DNA of 64,000 bases from DATKWD01 sp035529695 (GTDB taxonomy: Bacteria > Actinomycetota > Acidimicrobiia > Acidimicrobiales > Salinilacustritrichaceae), in assembly GCA_035529695.1 (NCBI GenBank), contig DATKWD010000097.1, positions 1 to 64,000 on the forward strand, read 5' to 3'. Each line of letters begins with the position of its first letter. The stretch's first letter is position 1. The notes under the pieces were generated by a model. That model was not told the origin of the DNA. It made no database searches and worked only from the letters and a program-made list of their open reading frames with translations. This document shows, one piece after another, positions 33,222 through 42,492 of this stretch. A program made the position numbers and the translations under genes.

Positions 33222-34664
33222 GTGCGTCTCAGTGACCTCCTCGACGGCCTGTCCGATGTCGAGCTCCGGCTCGCCGGCACCGTCGGCGACCCCGACGTGG
33301 TCAACGTCGTGCAGCACTCGTCGCGGGTCGGTCGCGGCGCAATGTTCTGCTGCGTACGTGGGAGTCGTAGTGACGGCCACGATCTCGCCGGCGACGCGGT
33401 CGGGGCTGGTGCGGTGGCGCTGTTGGTCGACCACGAACTCGGCGTCGATGTCCCACAGGTGGTCACGCCCGACGTTCGCGCAGCGCTCGGCCCGGTCGCC
33501 GCTCGACTCTGGGGCGACCCGAGCCGTTCGCTGTCGGTCATCGGGGTGACGGGCACGAACGGCAAGACCACCGTGACCCACCTGTTGGCATCGGTGTTCT
33601 CGTCGGCAGGCCGCCCCTCCCGGGTCATCGGCACCCTCAGCCCGTCGCGGGCTTCCGGAGTCCCCACCACGCCCGAGGCGACCGAGCTCCAGGCCGAGCT
33701 CGCCCAGGCGGTGGCTGCGGGCCAGGTCGTGGCGGCCGTCGAAGTCTCGTCGCACGCGCTCGAGGCCGGACGTGTCGACGCCACCCACTTCGCGGTCGGG
33801 GTGTTCACGAACCTCAGTCCCGAGCACCTCGATCACCACGGCACCCTCGACCGCTACTTCGAGGCGAAAGCTCGCCTCTTCGACCCGGGCCGGTGCGATC
33901 ACGCCGTGGTCAACGCCGACGACGAGCACGGCCGCTCGCTGCTCGCCCGGTTGGCGAGCCGTGGGGACATGTCGGTGCACCCCTTCTCGCTCGATGACGC
34001 CGACGACGTCGGTCACCACGCCGGCGGGACCGATTTCCGCTGGCGGGGGGCCGAGGTCCGTCTACCGTTTCCGGGTGACTTCAACGTGTCCAACGCACTC
34101 GCGGCTGCCACGGCCGCGGCGGCTCTCGGCCTCGAGCCGGGGGAGATCGCCTCAGGACTGTCGTCTGCGAAGCCGATCCGGGGTCGGTTCGAGGCGGTCG
34201 ATCGCGGCCAGGACTTCGTCGTCATCGTCGACTACGCGCACACGCCCGACTCGTTGCGGGCTGCGCTCGACGCAAGCCGTGCGCTGGCAGGTGGGCACGC
34301 AGTGCACGTGGTGTTCGGGTGTGGCGGCGATCGGGACCGCCGCAAGCGGCCACTGATGGGCGAGGTCGCCGACCAGTTGGCCGATCGGGTCACGGTGACG
34401 TCGGACAATCCGCGCACCGAGGACCCGCAGACGATCATCGACGAGATCGTCGAATCGATGCGCCGGACGCCCGCCCTCGACATCGAGCCCGACCGGTCGC
34501 TCGCCATCGCCCGAGCCGTCGAGCGCGCCGAACAGGGCGATGTCGTCCTGATCGCCGGCAAGGGACACGAGACCACCCAGACCATCGGCGGCCGGACGGT
34601 GCCCTTCGACGACCGCGACGTCGCGACGCGGGCGCTGGCCGTCAAGAGGCGTGCCCTCTCATGA
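33222..34664 (+). CDS. murE: UDP-MurNAc-tripeptide ligase (meso-DAP adding)
   Basis: A 480-residue Mur ligase with P-loop GTNGKT at 111-116 and the central SSHALEAGRVD segment. The DNPR motif at 395-398 is the diagnostic for MurE enzymes that add meso-diaminopimelate rather than lysine, so the peptidoglycan should be DAP-type. GTG 33222 leaves a 4-base gap after ftsI; an ATG at 33195 would overlap by 23 bases and is a fair alternative. The gene is followed directly by mraY, with ATGA overlap and no murF between. Confidence 0.94.
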   Translation: MRLSDLLDGLSDVELRLAGTVGDPDVVNVVQHSSRVGRGAMFCCVRGSRSDGHDLAGDAVGAGAVALLVDHELGVDVPQVVTPDVRAALGPVAARLWGDPSRSLSVIGVTGTNGKTTVTHLLASVFSSAGRPSRVIGTLSPSRASGVPTTPEATELQAELAQAVAAGQVVAAVEVSSHALEAGRVDATHFAVGVFTNLSPEHLDHHGTLDRYFEAKARLFDPGRCDHAVVNADDEHGRSLLARLASRGDMSVHPFSLDDADDVGHHAGGTDFRWRGAEVRLPFPGDFNVSNALAAATAAAALGLEPGEIASGLSSAKPIRGRFEAVDRGQDFVVIVDYAHTPDSLRAALDASRALAGGHAVHVVFGCGGDRDRRKRPLMGEVADQLADRVTVTSDNPRTEDPQTIIDEIVESMRRTPALDIEPDRSLAIARAVERAEQGDVVLIAGKGHETTQTIGGRTVPFDDRDVATRALAVKRRALS

Positions 34665-35698
34665 TCTCCCTGCTCATCGCCGGCGCACTCTCGATGGTCA
34701 TCTCGATCCTCGGGACCAAGGCCCTCATCAACTGGCTGACCCGGCACCACGTCGGGCAACCGATCCGCGAGGACGGCCCCGAAGGGCACCACACCAAGGC
34801 CGGGACCCCGACCATGGGCGGCCTCGCCATCGTCGGTTCCGCCGTCATCGGCTACACCATCGCCCACGTTCGAGGCGGCGTGGTGTTCACCCGCGCAGGC
34901 ATCGTGGTGATCCTCACGATCATCGGCGCCGGCCTCGTGGGTCTGCTCGACGACTGGATCAAGGTCTCACGCGAGCGAAACCTCGGGCTGAGCAAACGAG
35001 CCAAGATCGCCGGGCTGCTGACCGTCTCGACAGCCTTTCCGATCGCGATGCTCGCGTGGACAGACATCCACACCCAGTTGTCGTTCACCCGCTTCGACTC
35101 ACCGGGCATCGAGCTCGGGTCGGTCGGCTGGTCGATCCTGGCGGTCCTGATGATCGTCGGCACGACCAACGGCGTGAACCTCACCGACGGCGCGGACGGA
35201 CTCGCTGCCGGGGCCAGCGTCTACACGTTCATCGCCTTCGTCGTGATCGGCTTCTGGGCGTTTCGTCACCCCGAGACCTATGACATCCCGGCCGCGCTCG
35301 ATCTCGCAGTCGTGAGCGCGTCGATGCTCGGCGGTTGTGCCGGCTTCCTCTGGTGGAACGCCGCGCCCGCGCAGATCTTCATGGGCGACACCGGCGCCCT
35401 CGCGATCGGTGCCGCCCTGGCGACGCTCGCCCTCGCCACGTCGACGCAACTCCTGTTGTTGATCCTCGGCGGGTTGTTCGTCGTCGAGACGCTCTCGGTC
35501 ATGCTCCAGGTCGGGAGCTTCCGGCTCTTCGGGGGCCGACGGGTGTTCCGCATGGCGCCCATCCACCACCACTTCGAGCTCGGGGGCTGGCCCGAGACGA
35601 CGGTCATCATCCGGTTCTGGATCGTCGCCGGGCTGACCACTGCGCTCGGGCTCGGGATCTTCTACGCCGACTTCATCGCGACGGGCGGCATCGATTGA
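34661..35698 (+). CDS. mraY: Phospho-MurNAc-pentapeptide transferase
   Basis: A 345-residue polytopic membrane enzyme that transfers phospho-MurNAc-pentapeptide onto undecaprenyl phosphate, making lipid I. Diagnostic motifs are HHTKAGTPTMGGLAI, LLDDWIKV with the catalytic Asp pair, NLTDGADGLAAG, FMGDTGALAIG and the HHHFELGGWPE loop. About ten membrane helices are visible. The ATG overlaps the murE stop (ATGA) and the stop overlaps the murD start (TGATG), so translation is chained. Confidence 0.96.
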   Translation: MISLLIAGALSMVISILGTKALINWLTRHHVGQPIREDGPEGHHTKAGTPTMGGLAIVGSAVIGYTIAHVRGGVVFTRAGIVVILTIIGAGLVGLLDDWIKVSRERNLGLSKRAKIAGLLTVSTAFPIAMLAWTDIHTQLSFTRFDSPGIELGSVGWSILAVLMIVGTTNGVNLTDGADGLAAGASVYTFIAFVVIGFWAFRHPETYDIPAALDLAVVSASMLGGCAGFLWWNAAPAQIFMGDTGALAIGAALATLALATSTQLLLLILGGLFVVETLSVMLQVGSFRLFGGRRVFRMAPIHHHFELGGWPETTVIIRFWIVAGLTTALGLGIFYADFIATGGID

Positions 35699-37017
35699 TG
35701 GGCGATCGATTCCTCGTGGTCGGCCTCGGCGTCACCGGACTCGCGGTGGCACGGGCTCTCCTCGACCATGGCGCCGAAGTGGTGGCGACCGACGACCATC
35801 TCGACGCCGCACCGTTCGGGCTGGACGGGCTCGACGTCGCGTTCCACCCGAAGCCCGACGCCGCGCACCTCGATGCCCTCGTGGCAGAGGCCTCGGCCGT
35901 CGTCCCCGCCCCCGGCCTGCCCGATGCGCATGCCGTCTTCGCACTGGCAGCCATCCGCGGCGTGCCGGTCATCTCGGAGTTCGATCTCGCCGCAGCGTGG
36001 GACGAGCGGCCGATCGTCGCCATCACCGGTACCGACGGCAAGACCACCGTCACGACGCTCGTCGTCGCCATGCTCGAGGCCTCGGGTCTGGCCGCGGTCG
36101 GTGTGGGCAACACCGACATCCCGCTGGTCGAGGCACTCGCCGACCCGCTCCACGACGTCTTCGTCGTCGAAGCATCGTCGTTCCGTCTGGGGCGGAGCCG
36201 GCACTTCGCTCCCCGCGTGGCGGCGTGGCTCAACTTCGCACCCGACCATCTCGACGTGCACGCCAGCCTCGACGACTACGAATCGGCCAAAGCTGCCATC
36301 TGGCGCGATCAGACACCCGATCAAGTCGCCATCGGCAACGCCGACGACCCGGTGGTTCGCCGCCATCTCGACACCGCACCCGCGCGACGGGTCACGTTCG
36401 GTTCGGCGGGGGACTACCGGGTACACGACGGATGGCTGGTCGCGCCCCGGGGCCGCATCATCGAGGTCGCGTCGCTCCCGCGCCGCTTTCCGCATGACCT
36501 CGCCAACGCCCTGGCTGCGTCTGCATGCGCGCTCGAGATGGGCGGATCACTCGACGCGGTCGCGGACGTCCTCAGGGGGTTCGTCGGCCTCCCGCACCGG
36601 CTCGAGTTCGTGGCCGAACACCGAGGTGTCGCGTGGTACGACGACTCGAAGGCGACCGTTCCCCACGCCTCAGTGGCGGCTGCGTCGGCCTTCGAGCAGG
36701 TCGTGTTGATCGCCGGCGGGAGGAACAAGGGCCTCGACCTGGCCGACCTCACCGGGGCCGGGTCGGTCACCGCGGTGGTCGCCATCGGCGAAGCCGCCGA
36801 CGAGGTGCTGGAAGCCTTCGGAGACAGAGTGCCGTCCGACCGGGCGCCATCGATGGCCGAGGCCGTCCGGCTCGCCGCCGATCGGGCCCGCCCCGGGCAG
36901 ACCGTGCTCCTGTCGCCCGGATGCGCGTCGTTCGACTGGTACCGCTCGTACGGTGAACGCGGCGACGACTTCAAGCGGTGCGTCGGCGCGTACCTCGAGA
37001 CACAAGGACGGCCATGA
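35698..37017 (+). CDS. murD: UDP-MurNAc-L-alanine D-glutamate ligase
   Basis: A 439-residue Mur ligase with the MurD N-terminal fold (VVGLGVTGLAVARAL), P-loop GTDGKTT, NFAPDHLDVH, YDDSKATVPHA and LSPGCASFDWYRSYGERGDDF, the last being the MurD C-terminal signature. It adds D-glutamate to UDP-MurNAc-L-Ala in the cytoplasm. The ATG shares a base with the mraY stop; the stop overlaps ftsW. The GTDGKT variant (usually GTNGKT) has Asp for Asn but the P-loop is otherwise intact. Confidence 0.95.
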   Translation: MGDRFLVVGLGVTGLAVARALLDHGAEVVATDDHLDAAPFGLDGLDVAFHPKPDAAHLDALVAEASAVVPAPGLPDAHAVFALAAIRGVPVISEFDLAAAWDERPIVAITGTDGKTTVTTLVVAMLEASGLAAVGVGNTDIPLVEALADPLHDVFVVEASSFRLGRSRHFAPRVAAWLNFAPDHLDVHASLDDYESAKAAIWRDQTPDQVAIGNADDPVVRRHLDTAPARRVTFGSAGDYRVHDGWLVAPRGRIIEVASLPRRFPHDLANALAASACALEMGGSLDAVADVLRGFVGLPHRLEFVAEHRGVAWYDDSKATVPHASVAAASAFEQVVLIAGGRNKGLDLADLTGAGSVTAVVAIGEAADEVLEAFGDRVPSDRAPSMAEAVRLAADRARPGQTVLLSPGCASFDWYRSYGERGDDFKRCVGAYLETQGRP

Positions 37018-38201
37018 CGACCACCACCCCACTCGAGTTCTTCCGCCGCCGTCAGGCGGCTCCTGCCCGCGAACGCTCGAAGCCGCGACGCGAGTACACG
37101 CCGTCGTTCGTGGCCCTCGGCTGGATCATCGTCGGACTCAACCTGCTCGGGGTCGTCATGGTCCTGTCGGCCTCGTCGGTGGCTGCCCTCGATGAGTTCG
37201 GGTCGACCTGGTACTACTTCAGCCGCCAACTCGTCTGGGTTGCGCTGGGCATGGCCGTGCTGTTCGTGGCGGCGCGTGTCGACTACCACCGTTGGGCCGC
37301 CATGGCCGCCCCGATGCTGGTGGTCGCCATCGCCATGCTCGTCGCCGTGTTGATCCCCGGCGTCGGTGTCACCGTGAACGGCTCGACCCGGTGGCTCGGT
37401 GCCGGACCGATCCAGGTGCAACCCTCGGAGTTCGCCAAGCTCGCCGTTCTGCTCTTCGTGGCCAACCTCCTCGCTCGTCGGGCAAAGCACATCCGTGATC
37501 CGAGGGTCACGTTGCGCCCGGTCCTGCTGGTCAGCGGACTCGTCGCCGGGCTGTTCATGATGCAGCCGAATCTCGGGACGACGATGGTGCTCGCAGCGAT
37601 CGTGATCAGCGTGCTCTTCGTCGCTGGTTCGCCGTTGCCGTCGCTCGCCGGCTGGGGCGTGATCGGAGCCGGAGCAGCCGCCTGGTTGGCATTGTCGGCG
37701 AGCTATCGGCGCGACCGGGTGCTCGCCTTCCTCGATCCGTGGGACGACCCCCTCAACACCGGTTGGCAGACCATCCAGTCCGCGGTCGGCATCGTCGACG
37801 GTGGCCTCACCGGCACCGGGCTCGGCGCGTCGAGGGCCAAGTGGGGCTTCCTTCCCTTCGCCCACACCGACTTCATCTACGCCATCATCGGTGAGGAACT
37901 CGGCCTCATCGGAACCCTCGTCGTGCTGGCGCTGTTCACCGCGGTGTGCGTCCTCGGAATACGCACCGCGTTGTGTGCTCCGGACCGACTCGGCATGCTG
38001 CTGGCAGCCGGCGTCACGACCTGGATCACGGTGCAGGCCTTCGTGAACATCGGAGCGGTGATCGGGATCCTGCCGATCACCGGCGTGCCGCTCCCCTTCG
38101 TCTCGTTCGGCGGGTCGTCGTTGCTCGCATCGATGTTCGCCGCAGGCATGCTGCTCAACGTCGCGGCCCAAGGCCGGCCGCGAGCCCGCTCCGACGAGTG
38201 A
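37014..38201 (+). CDS. ftsW: Septal SEDS glycosyltransferase FtsW
   Basis: A 395-residue SEDS-family protein with about ten membrane helices. Typical motifs are VNGSTRWLGAGPIQVQPSEFAKLA, MMQPNLGTTMV, LGASRAKWGFLPFAHTDFIYAIIGEELG and GVPLPFVSFGGSSLLASM. SEDS proteins polymerise lipid II; FtsW works with FtsI at the septum. The basic N-terminal tail (about 30 residues) is of the length usual in actinobacteria. The ATG overlaps the murD stop by ATGA. Confidence 0.95.
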   Translation: MTTTTPLEFFRRRQAAPARERSKPRREYTPSFVALGWIIVGLNLLGVVMVLSASSVAALDEFGSTWYYFSRQLVWVALGMAVLFVAARVDYHRWAAMAAPMLVVAIAMLVAVLIPGVGVTVNGSTRWLGAGPIQVQPSEFAKLAVLLFVANLLARRAKHIRDPRVTLRPVLLVSGLVAGLFMMQPNLGTTMVLAAIVISVLFVAGSPLPSLAGWGVIGAGAAAWLALSASYRRDRVLAFLDPWDDPLNTGWQTIQSAVGIVDGGLTGTGLGASRAKWGFLPFAHTDFIYAIIGEELGLIGTLVVLALFTAVCVLGIRTALCAPDRLGMLLAAGVTTWITVQAFVNIGAVIGILPITGVPLPFVSFGGSSLLASMFAAGMLLNVAAQGRPRARSDE

Positions 38202-39316
38202 CCGACACCTACGCGATCATCGCCGGCGGAGGCACCGCCGGGCACCTGCTCCCAGGTCTCGCCGTTGCCGCCGAGCTGGTTGAACGTGGACACGCCCCGG
38301 AGTCGATCCACGTCGTCGGCAGCGACCGTGGCGTCGAGGCAGAGGTGGTGCCGCCGCTCGGGTACGGACTCGACCAGTTGCCCGGGCGAGGAGTTCCCCG
38401 TCGCCCCAGCCCCGCCAGCGTGGCGGCACTCTTCGGCATCCTGCGTGGGCTGGTGCGCGCCTTCGCGATCGTCCGCCGTGAGCGTCCGAAGGTGGTCATC
38501 GCCCTCGGGGGCCACGCGAGCTTTCCGTGTGGGCTCGCTGCAGGCATCCTCCGGATCCCGCTCGTGTTGCTCGAGCAGAACAAGCGCGCCGGAGCGGTCA
38601 ACCGGGTCCTGCGTTGGTTCGCCGAAGCGAGTGCGGTGTCGTTCGAGGGCACTGATCTGCCCCGTGCCACCGTGACCGGGAACCCGCTCCGGCCCGAGCT
38701 CCGCGCCGCGGCTCTCGGTGACCATCGGGTCGATGCCCGCCGACAAATGGCGATCGGTGATGACCAGGTGCTCGTCGCGGCGTTCTCGGGCTCACTCGGC
38801 TCTCGCCGGATCAACACGGCGGTGCGCGGCCTCGTTGCTCGGTGGGCCCACCGAGCCGACATCGTGGTGCACCACGTCGTGGGCCGCCGCGACTGGGAGG
38901 CCGACCAGGCCGAGCTGCCGGTGCCACCTGCCGGCGGCATCGACTACCGGGCCGTCGAATACGAGGACCACGTCGAGGTGATGCTTGCCGCCGCCGACAT
39001 CGCAGTCACCAGGGCGGGGGGGACGGTGTTCGAACTCGCAGCGTTCGGGGTCCCCGCCGTCCTCGTTCCACTTCCGATCGCCCCGCGAGATCACCAGACG
39101 GCCAACGCACGCGCGATGGTCGAGACCGGCGGAGCGGTGCTCGTGCCCGACGACGAACTCGACGTCGATCGGCTCGAGGCCGAAGTGGGGTACCTGGTGG
39201 CCGATCCTGTTCGACGACAGCAGATGTCCGACGCCATTCGGTCCGCGGCCCGGCTCGACGCTGCTGCGTCCGTCGCAGATCTCGTCGAGCTTCACGCAGG
39301 AGATCGTCGACGGTGA
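38198..39316 (+). CDS. murG: UDP-GlcNAc:lipid I N-acetylglucosaminyltransferase
   Basis: A 372-residue GT28 enzyme that adds GlcNAc to lipid I to form lipid II on the inner membrane face. Motifs are AGGGTAGHLLPGLAVA (sugar-nucleotide/lipid binding), ALGGHASFPCGLAA, EQNKRAGAVNRVL, TGNPLRPEL and the C-terminal TRAGGTVFELAAFGVPAVLVPLP. The start GTG 38198 overlaps the ftsW stop (GTGA), and its stop overlaps the murC start in the same way. Confidence 0.95.
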   Translation: MTDTYAIIAGGGTAGHLLPGLAVAAELVERGHAPESIHVVGSDRGVEAEVVPPLGYGLDQLPGRGVPRRPSPASVAALFGILRGLVRAFAIVRRERPKVVIALGGHASFPCGLAAGILRIPLVLLEQNKRAGAVNRVLRWFAEASAVSFEGTDLPRATVTGNPLRPELRAAALGDHRVDARRQMAIGDDQVLVAAFSGSLGSRRINTAVRGLVARWAHRADIVVHHVVGRRDWEADQAELPVPPAGGIDYRAVEYEDHVEVMLAAADIAVTRAGGTVFELAAFGVPAVLVPLPIAPRDHQTANARAMVETGGAVLVPDDELDVDRLEAEVGYLVADPVRRQQMSDAIRSAARLDAAASVADLVELHAGDRRR

Positions 39317-40701
39317 TCGACCGTTTCGACCTCGGTCACCCGCGGCGCATCCACGTGCTCAATGCCGGGGGAGCGGGCATGAGCGCCCTTGCGACGGTGC
39401 TCGCCGAGATGGGCCACCGGGTGACCGGGAGTGACGCCAACGAGACCGTGTTCATCGAGCCACTCAGGCAGATGTCCGTCGAGGTCGAGGTGTCGTCGAG
39501 CCGAACGCCGTTGGATCCCGCGATCGAGGCCCTCGCCGTGTCGACCGCGACCCCGCTCGATCACCCCGACGTCATCGAGGCGTCTCGGCGCGGCGTGCCG
39601 GTCTTGACGCGGGCCGACCTCCTCGGTGTGATCAGCACCCACCGGACATCGCTGGTGGTGAGCGGGACCCATGGCAAGACCACCACCAGCGCCATGCTCG
39701 CGAGCGCACTCGACCACGCCGGCACCGACCCGTCCTATCTCGTCGGCGCCCGTGTCACCAGCCTCGGGCGCAACGCTGCCTGGCGTTCCGGCGATCTGTT
39801 CGTCGTCGAGGGTGACGAGAGCGATGCCACCTTCCTCGGGCTGCAGACCTCGATCGGCGTGGTCACCAACATCGAACCCGATCACCTCGAGTTCTGGGGA
39901 TCCTTCGACGGGCTCATCGCCGGCTTCGAGCAGTTCGTGGATCAGGCTGACCATGCACTGGTGTGCGCCGATGATCCGGTGGCTGCCGACATCGCCCGGC
40001 GGCTGGGGGCGATGACCTACGGGACGGACGATGCCGCGGACTTCCGTGTCCATTCACCCCGCACCGACCGGCTCGACAGCACGGCGACCGTCACCCACCC
40101 CGGTGGTGACGTCGAGATCCGGCTGACGGGTTCGCCGGGAATGCACAACCTCCGCAACGCCACTGCGACCCTCGGCTGTGGCCTGCTCGCCGGCGTCGAT
40201 GCCGACGCGATGGCGGCCGGTCTCGCCTCCTATCGAGGCGTCGCTCGGCGTTTCGAACCCCGGGGCCAGGCAGCGGGTGTCACGTTCGTCGACTCCTACG
40301 ATCACCTCCCGACCGAGGTCCGCAGCGCGTTGGCTGCTGCACGCCTCGGCGACTGGCCGCGGGTCGTCTGCGTCTTCCAGCCACACCGCTTCAGCCGAAC
40401 CGAGGCCTTGGCGGCCGAGTTCGGCGAGGTCTTCAGCGATGCCGACCTGGTTGTCCTGACCGAGATCTACAGCGCCGGCGAGGCGCCACGTCCCGGGATC
40501 ACCGGTCGGCTGCTCGTCGATGCGGTCGCGTCCGCCGATCCCACCCGAGACGTGCGTTGGCAGCCGTCGCTCGACGACGTGACCGCATTCCTCGTGTCCG
40601 AACTCCGCCCCGGCGACCTGTGCCTGACCCTGGGCGCTGGAGACCTGACCACCGTGCCGTCTCGGGTGATGGAAGCCCTCGAGCAGGGGTCGAGCCGATG
40701 A
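39313..40701 (+). CDS. murC: UDP-MurNAc-L-alanine ligase
   Basis: A 462-residue ligase that starts the stem peptide by joining L-alanine to UDP-MurNAc. It has the N-terminal NAGGAGMSALATVL, P-loop GTHGKTTTSAML, EGDESDATFL, NIEPDHLEFWG, and the C-terminal FQPHRFSRTEALAAEF and LTEIYSAGEAPRPG motifs of MurC. The start is GTG 39313 inside GTGA; the stop overlaps murB. Confidence 0.95.
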   Translation: MIDRFDLGHPRRIHVLNAGGAGMSALATVLAEMGHRVTGSDANETVFIEPLRQMSVEVEVSSSRTPLDPAIEALAVSTATPLDHPDVIEASRRGVPVLTRADLLGVISTHRTSLVVSGTHGKTTTSAMLASALDHAGTDPSYLVGARVTSLGRNAAWRSGDLFVVEGDESDATFLGLQTSIGVVTNIEPDHLEFWGSFDGLIAGFEQFVDQADHALVCADDPVAADIARRLGAMTYGTDDAADFRVHSPRTDRLDSTATVTHPGGDVEIRLTGSPGMHNLRNATATLGCGLLAGVDADAMAAGLASYRGVARRFEPRGQAAGVTFVDSYDHLPTEVRSALAAARLGDWPRVVCVFQPHRFSRTEALAAEFGEVFSDADLVVLTEIYSAGEAPRPGITGRLLVDAVASADPTRDVRWQPSLDDVTAFLVSELRPGDLCLTLGAGDLTTVPSRVMEALEQGSSR

Positions 40702-41621
40702 GCGAGGAGGCCGATCGGCTCCTGTCCGACGGGTTGGGAAGTGCGCTCCGGCGTGAGGTCTCGTTGGCGCCGTTCACGACGTACCGCGTCGGGGGTCCGG
40801 CTCGCTGGGCGGTCGACGTCGATGACGAGGCGACGCTCTCGAAGCTCGCGTCGGTGGTCGGCACGGTCGGGGTGCCGGTCCTGGTCATCGGACTCGGATC
40901 GAATCTTCTCGTCTCCGATGCCGGTTTCGACGGCCTGGTCGTCCGCCTCGCAGGCACCTTTGCGGCGATCTCGATCGAACGAACGCAGGTGACCGCCGGC
41001 GGGGCTGCGAAGCTGCCTGTCGTCGCTCGAGCCTCGGTGTCGGCCGGGCTCACGGGCTTCGAGTGGGCCGTTGGCGTCCCCGGCTCGGTCGGCGGCGCCG
41101 TGCGCATGAACGCCGGAGGCCACGGTGCCGACATGAGCGACTCGCTCCACAGCATCCGCGTCCTCGACCTCACCTCGGGCGAGGATGCACGCATGGCGGC
41201 GTCGGCCCTGCACCTCGGCTACCGGACATCGGCCATCAGACCGGAGCACCTCGTCCTGGACGCGCGTCTCGATCTCGAGCCCGACTCCGACGCGCGGGGT
41301 CCCGAGACGATCAGCGAGATCGTCAGGTGGCGACGGGCCCACCAACCGGGCGGTCCGAACGCCGGCTCGGTCTTCACGAACCCGCCCGGCGATTCGGCCG
41401 GTCGGCTGATCGAGGCTGCGGGGCTGAAGGGTCACCGCTTCGGCACCGCGGAGGTGTCGGCCAAACACGCCAACTTCATCCAGGTCGATCCTGGCGGTCG
41501 GGCCGCCGATGTCCTCGCACTGATGGGCCACGTCCGAAGGGTCGTGGCCGACACGCACGGGATCGAGCTCGAGGTCGAGACGCGAATCGTCGGCTTCGGC
41601 GCCGAGGTGGATCAGCGATGA
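40698..41621 (+). CDS. murB: UDP-N-acetylenolpyruvoylglucosamine reductase
   Basis: A 307-residue FAD enzyme that reduces enolpyruvyl-UDP-GlcNAc to UDP-MurNAc with NADPH. Motifs are TTYRVGGPARWAVDV, IGLGSNLLVSDAGFDG, VPGSVGGAVRMNAGGHG and GSVFTNPPGDSAGRLIEAAGLKG with the catalytic Ser region, then AEVSAKHANFI. Type I/II distinction was not attempted. The ATG overlaps the murC stop and the stop overlaps ftsQ. Confidence 0.94.
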   Translation: MSEEADRLLSDGLGSALRREVSLAPFTTYRVGGPARWAVDVDDEATLSKLASVVGTVGVPVLVIGLGSNLLVSDAGFDGLVVRLAGTFAAISIERTQVTAGGAAKLPVVARASVSAGLTGFEWAVGVPGSVGGAVRMNAGGHGADMSDSLHSIRVLDLTSGEDARMAASALHLGYRTSAIRPEHLVLDARLDLEPDSDARGPETISEIVRWRRAHQPGGPNAGSVFTNPPGDSAGRLIEAAGLKGHRFGTAEVSAKHANFIQVDPGGRAADVLALMGHVRRVVADTHGIELEVETRIVGFGAEVDQR

Positions 41622-42400
41622 CCACGGTCAGCCGGCGTGAGATCGACCCGCGGATTCGCCAGCGGCGCATCGAGGTGCAGCGCGCATCCGGTCGTCGCCG
41701 ACTCCGGCGGCTCATGATCCTCGGGGCCGGCCTGCTCGCGATCATCGTGGCGGTCCTGGTCGCGCTCAGTCCTGTCCTCGACGTCGATCGGATCTCGGTC
41801 GCAGGCGCCGCCATGACGCCGTCGCCGGAGATCGTCCAGGCATCGGGAATCGCCGAAGGTGACGCCATGGTCCGACTCGACGTCGACGAGGCCACCCGAG
41901 CACTCGAAGCGCTCCCGTGGGTCGACGAGGCGATCGTGCGCCGCGACTTCCCATCAGGGGTGCGCATCGAGATCACCGAGCGCCTGCCGATCGGGATCCT
42001 GCGCTTCGGTCAGGTCGAGGCTCTCGTCGACGCGTCCGGGCGGGTGCTCGGCCCGCTCCAACTGGGCCACGGTGACCTCGCGACCGTCGAACTCGTCGCC
42101 GAGATCCCGGCCGCAGGACGCCAGGTCGATGACGACACCCGCGCCCTGCTCGGTCTCGCCGAGGCCGTCGGATCCGGAATCCAGGGCCATTCGGTGGTCA
42201 TCACCCTGACCGACGGTGGCGACGCTTCGTTGCTGATCGACGACGCCATCGATGTTCGACTCGGGGACGCCGAACGGACCGAGAGCAAGATCCGCTCGGT
42301 GGCCACGATGCTCGATCAGGTCGACCTGACCTGCGTGCGGACCATCGACGTCCGAATCGCCGACCAGCCCGTGTTGACCCGTGACGCGCCGTGTCAGTAG
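41618..42400 (+). CDS. ftsQ: Cell division protein FtsQ
   Basis: A 260-residue bitopic protein: basic N-terminal tail, one membrane helix (about 33-50), POTRA domain beginning at DVDRISVAGAAM and the FtsQ/DivIB domain (PWVDEAIVRRDFPSGVRIEITERLPIG). It scaffolds FtsL and FtsB-type proteins at the divisome. The ATG overlaps the murB stop. The last gene before a 92-base gap to ftsZ, which may contain a separate ftsZ promoter; no convincing motif was seen there. Confidence 0.92.
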   Translation: MTTVSRREIDPRIRQRRIEVQRASGRRRLRRLMILGAGLLAIIVAVLVALSPVLDVDRISVAGAAMTPSPEIVQASGIAEGDAMVRLDVDEATRALEALPWVDEAIVRRDFPSGVRIEITERLPIGILRFGQVEALVDASGRVLGPLQLGHGDLATVELVAEIPAAGRQVDDDTRALLGLAEAVGSGIQGHSVVITLTDGGDASLLIDDAIDVRLGDAERTESKIRSVATMLDQVDLTCVRTIDVRIADQPVLTRDAPCQ

Positions 42401-42492
42401 GTTCTCGACGTTCAGCGCAGGTTGAGCCATGCTCGACCTGAACTTGAAGGTCAGTCCCGTTGGGGCTGCGACGCCCGAGGTGATGAGGATCC

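Noticed and set aside
30635..33808. Minus-strand open frame of 1057 codons under ftsI and murE
   Set aside because: Antisense shadow of well-supported dcw genes; composition is Arg/Asp/Val-rich without domains.
42401..42492. Short inverted repeat GACCT/AGGTC between ftsQ and ftsZ as an operator
   Set aside because: Only 5 bp per arm with an 8-base loop, expected by chance.
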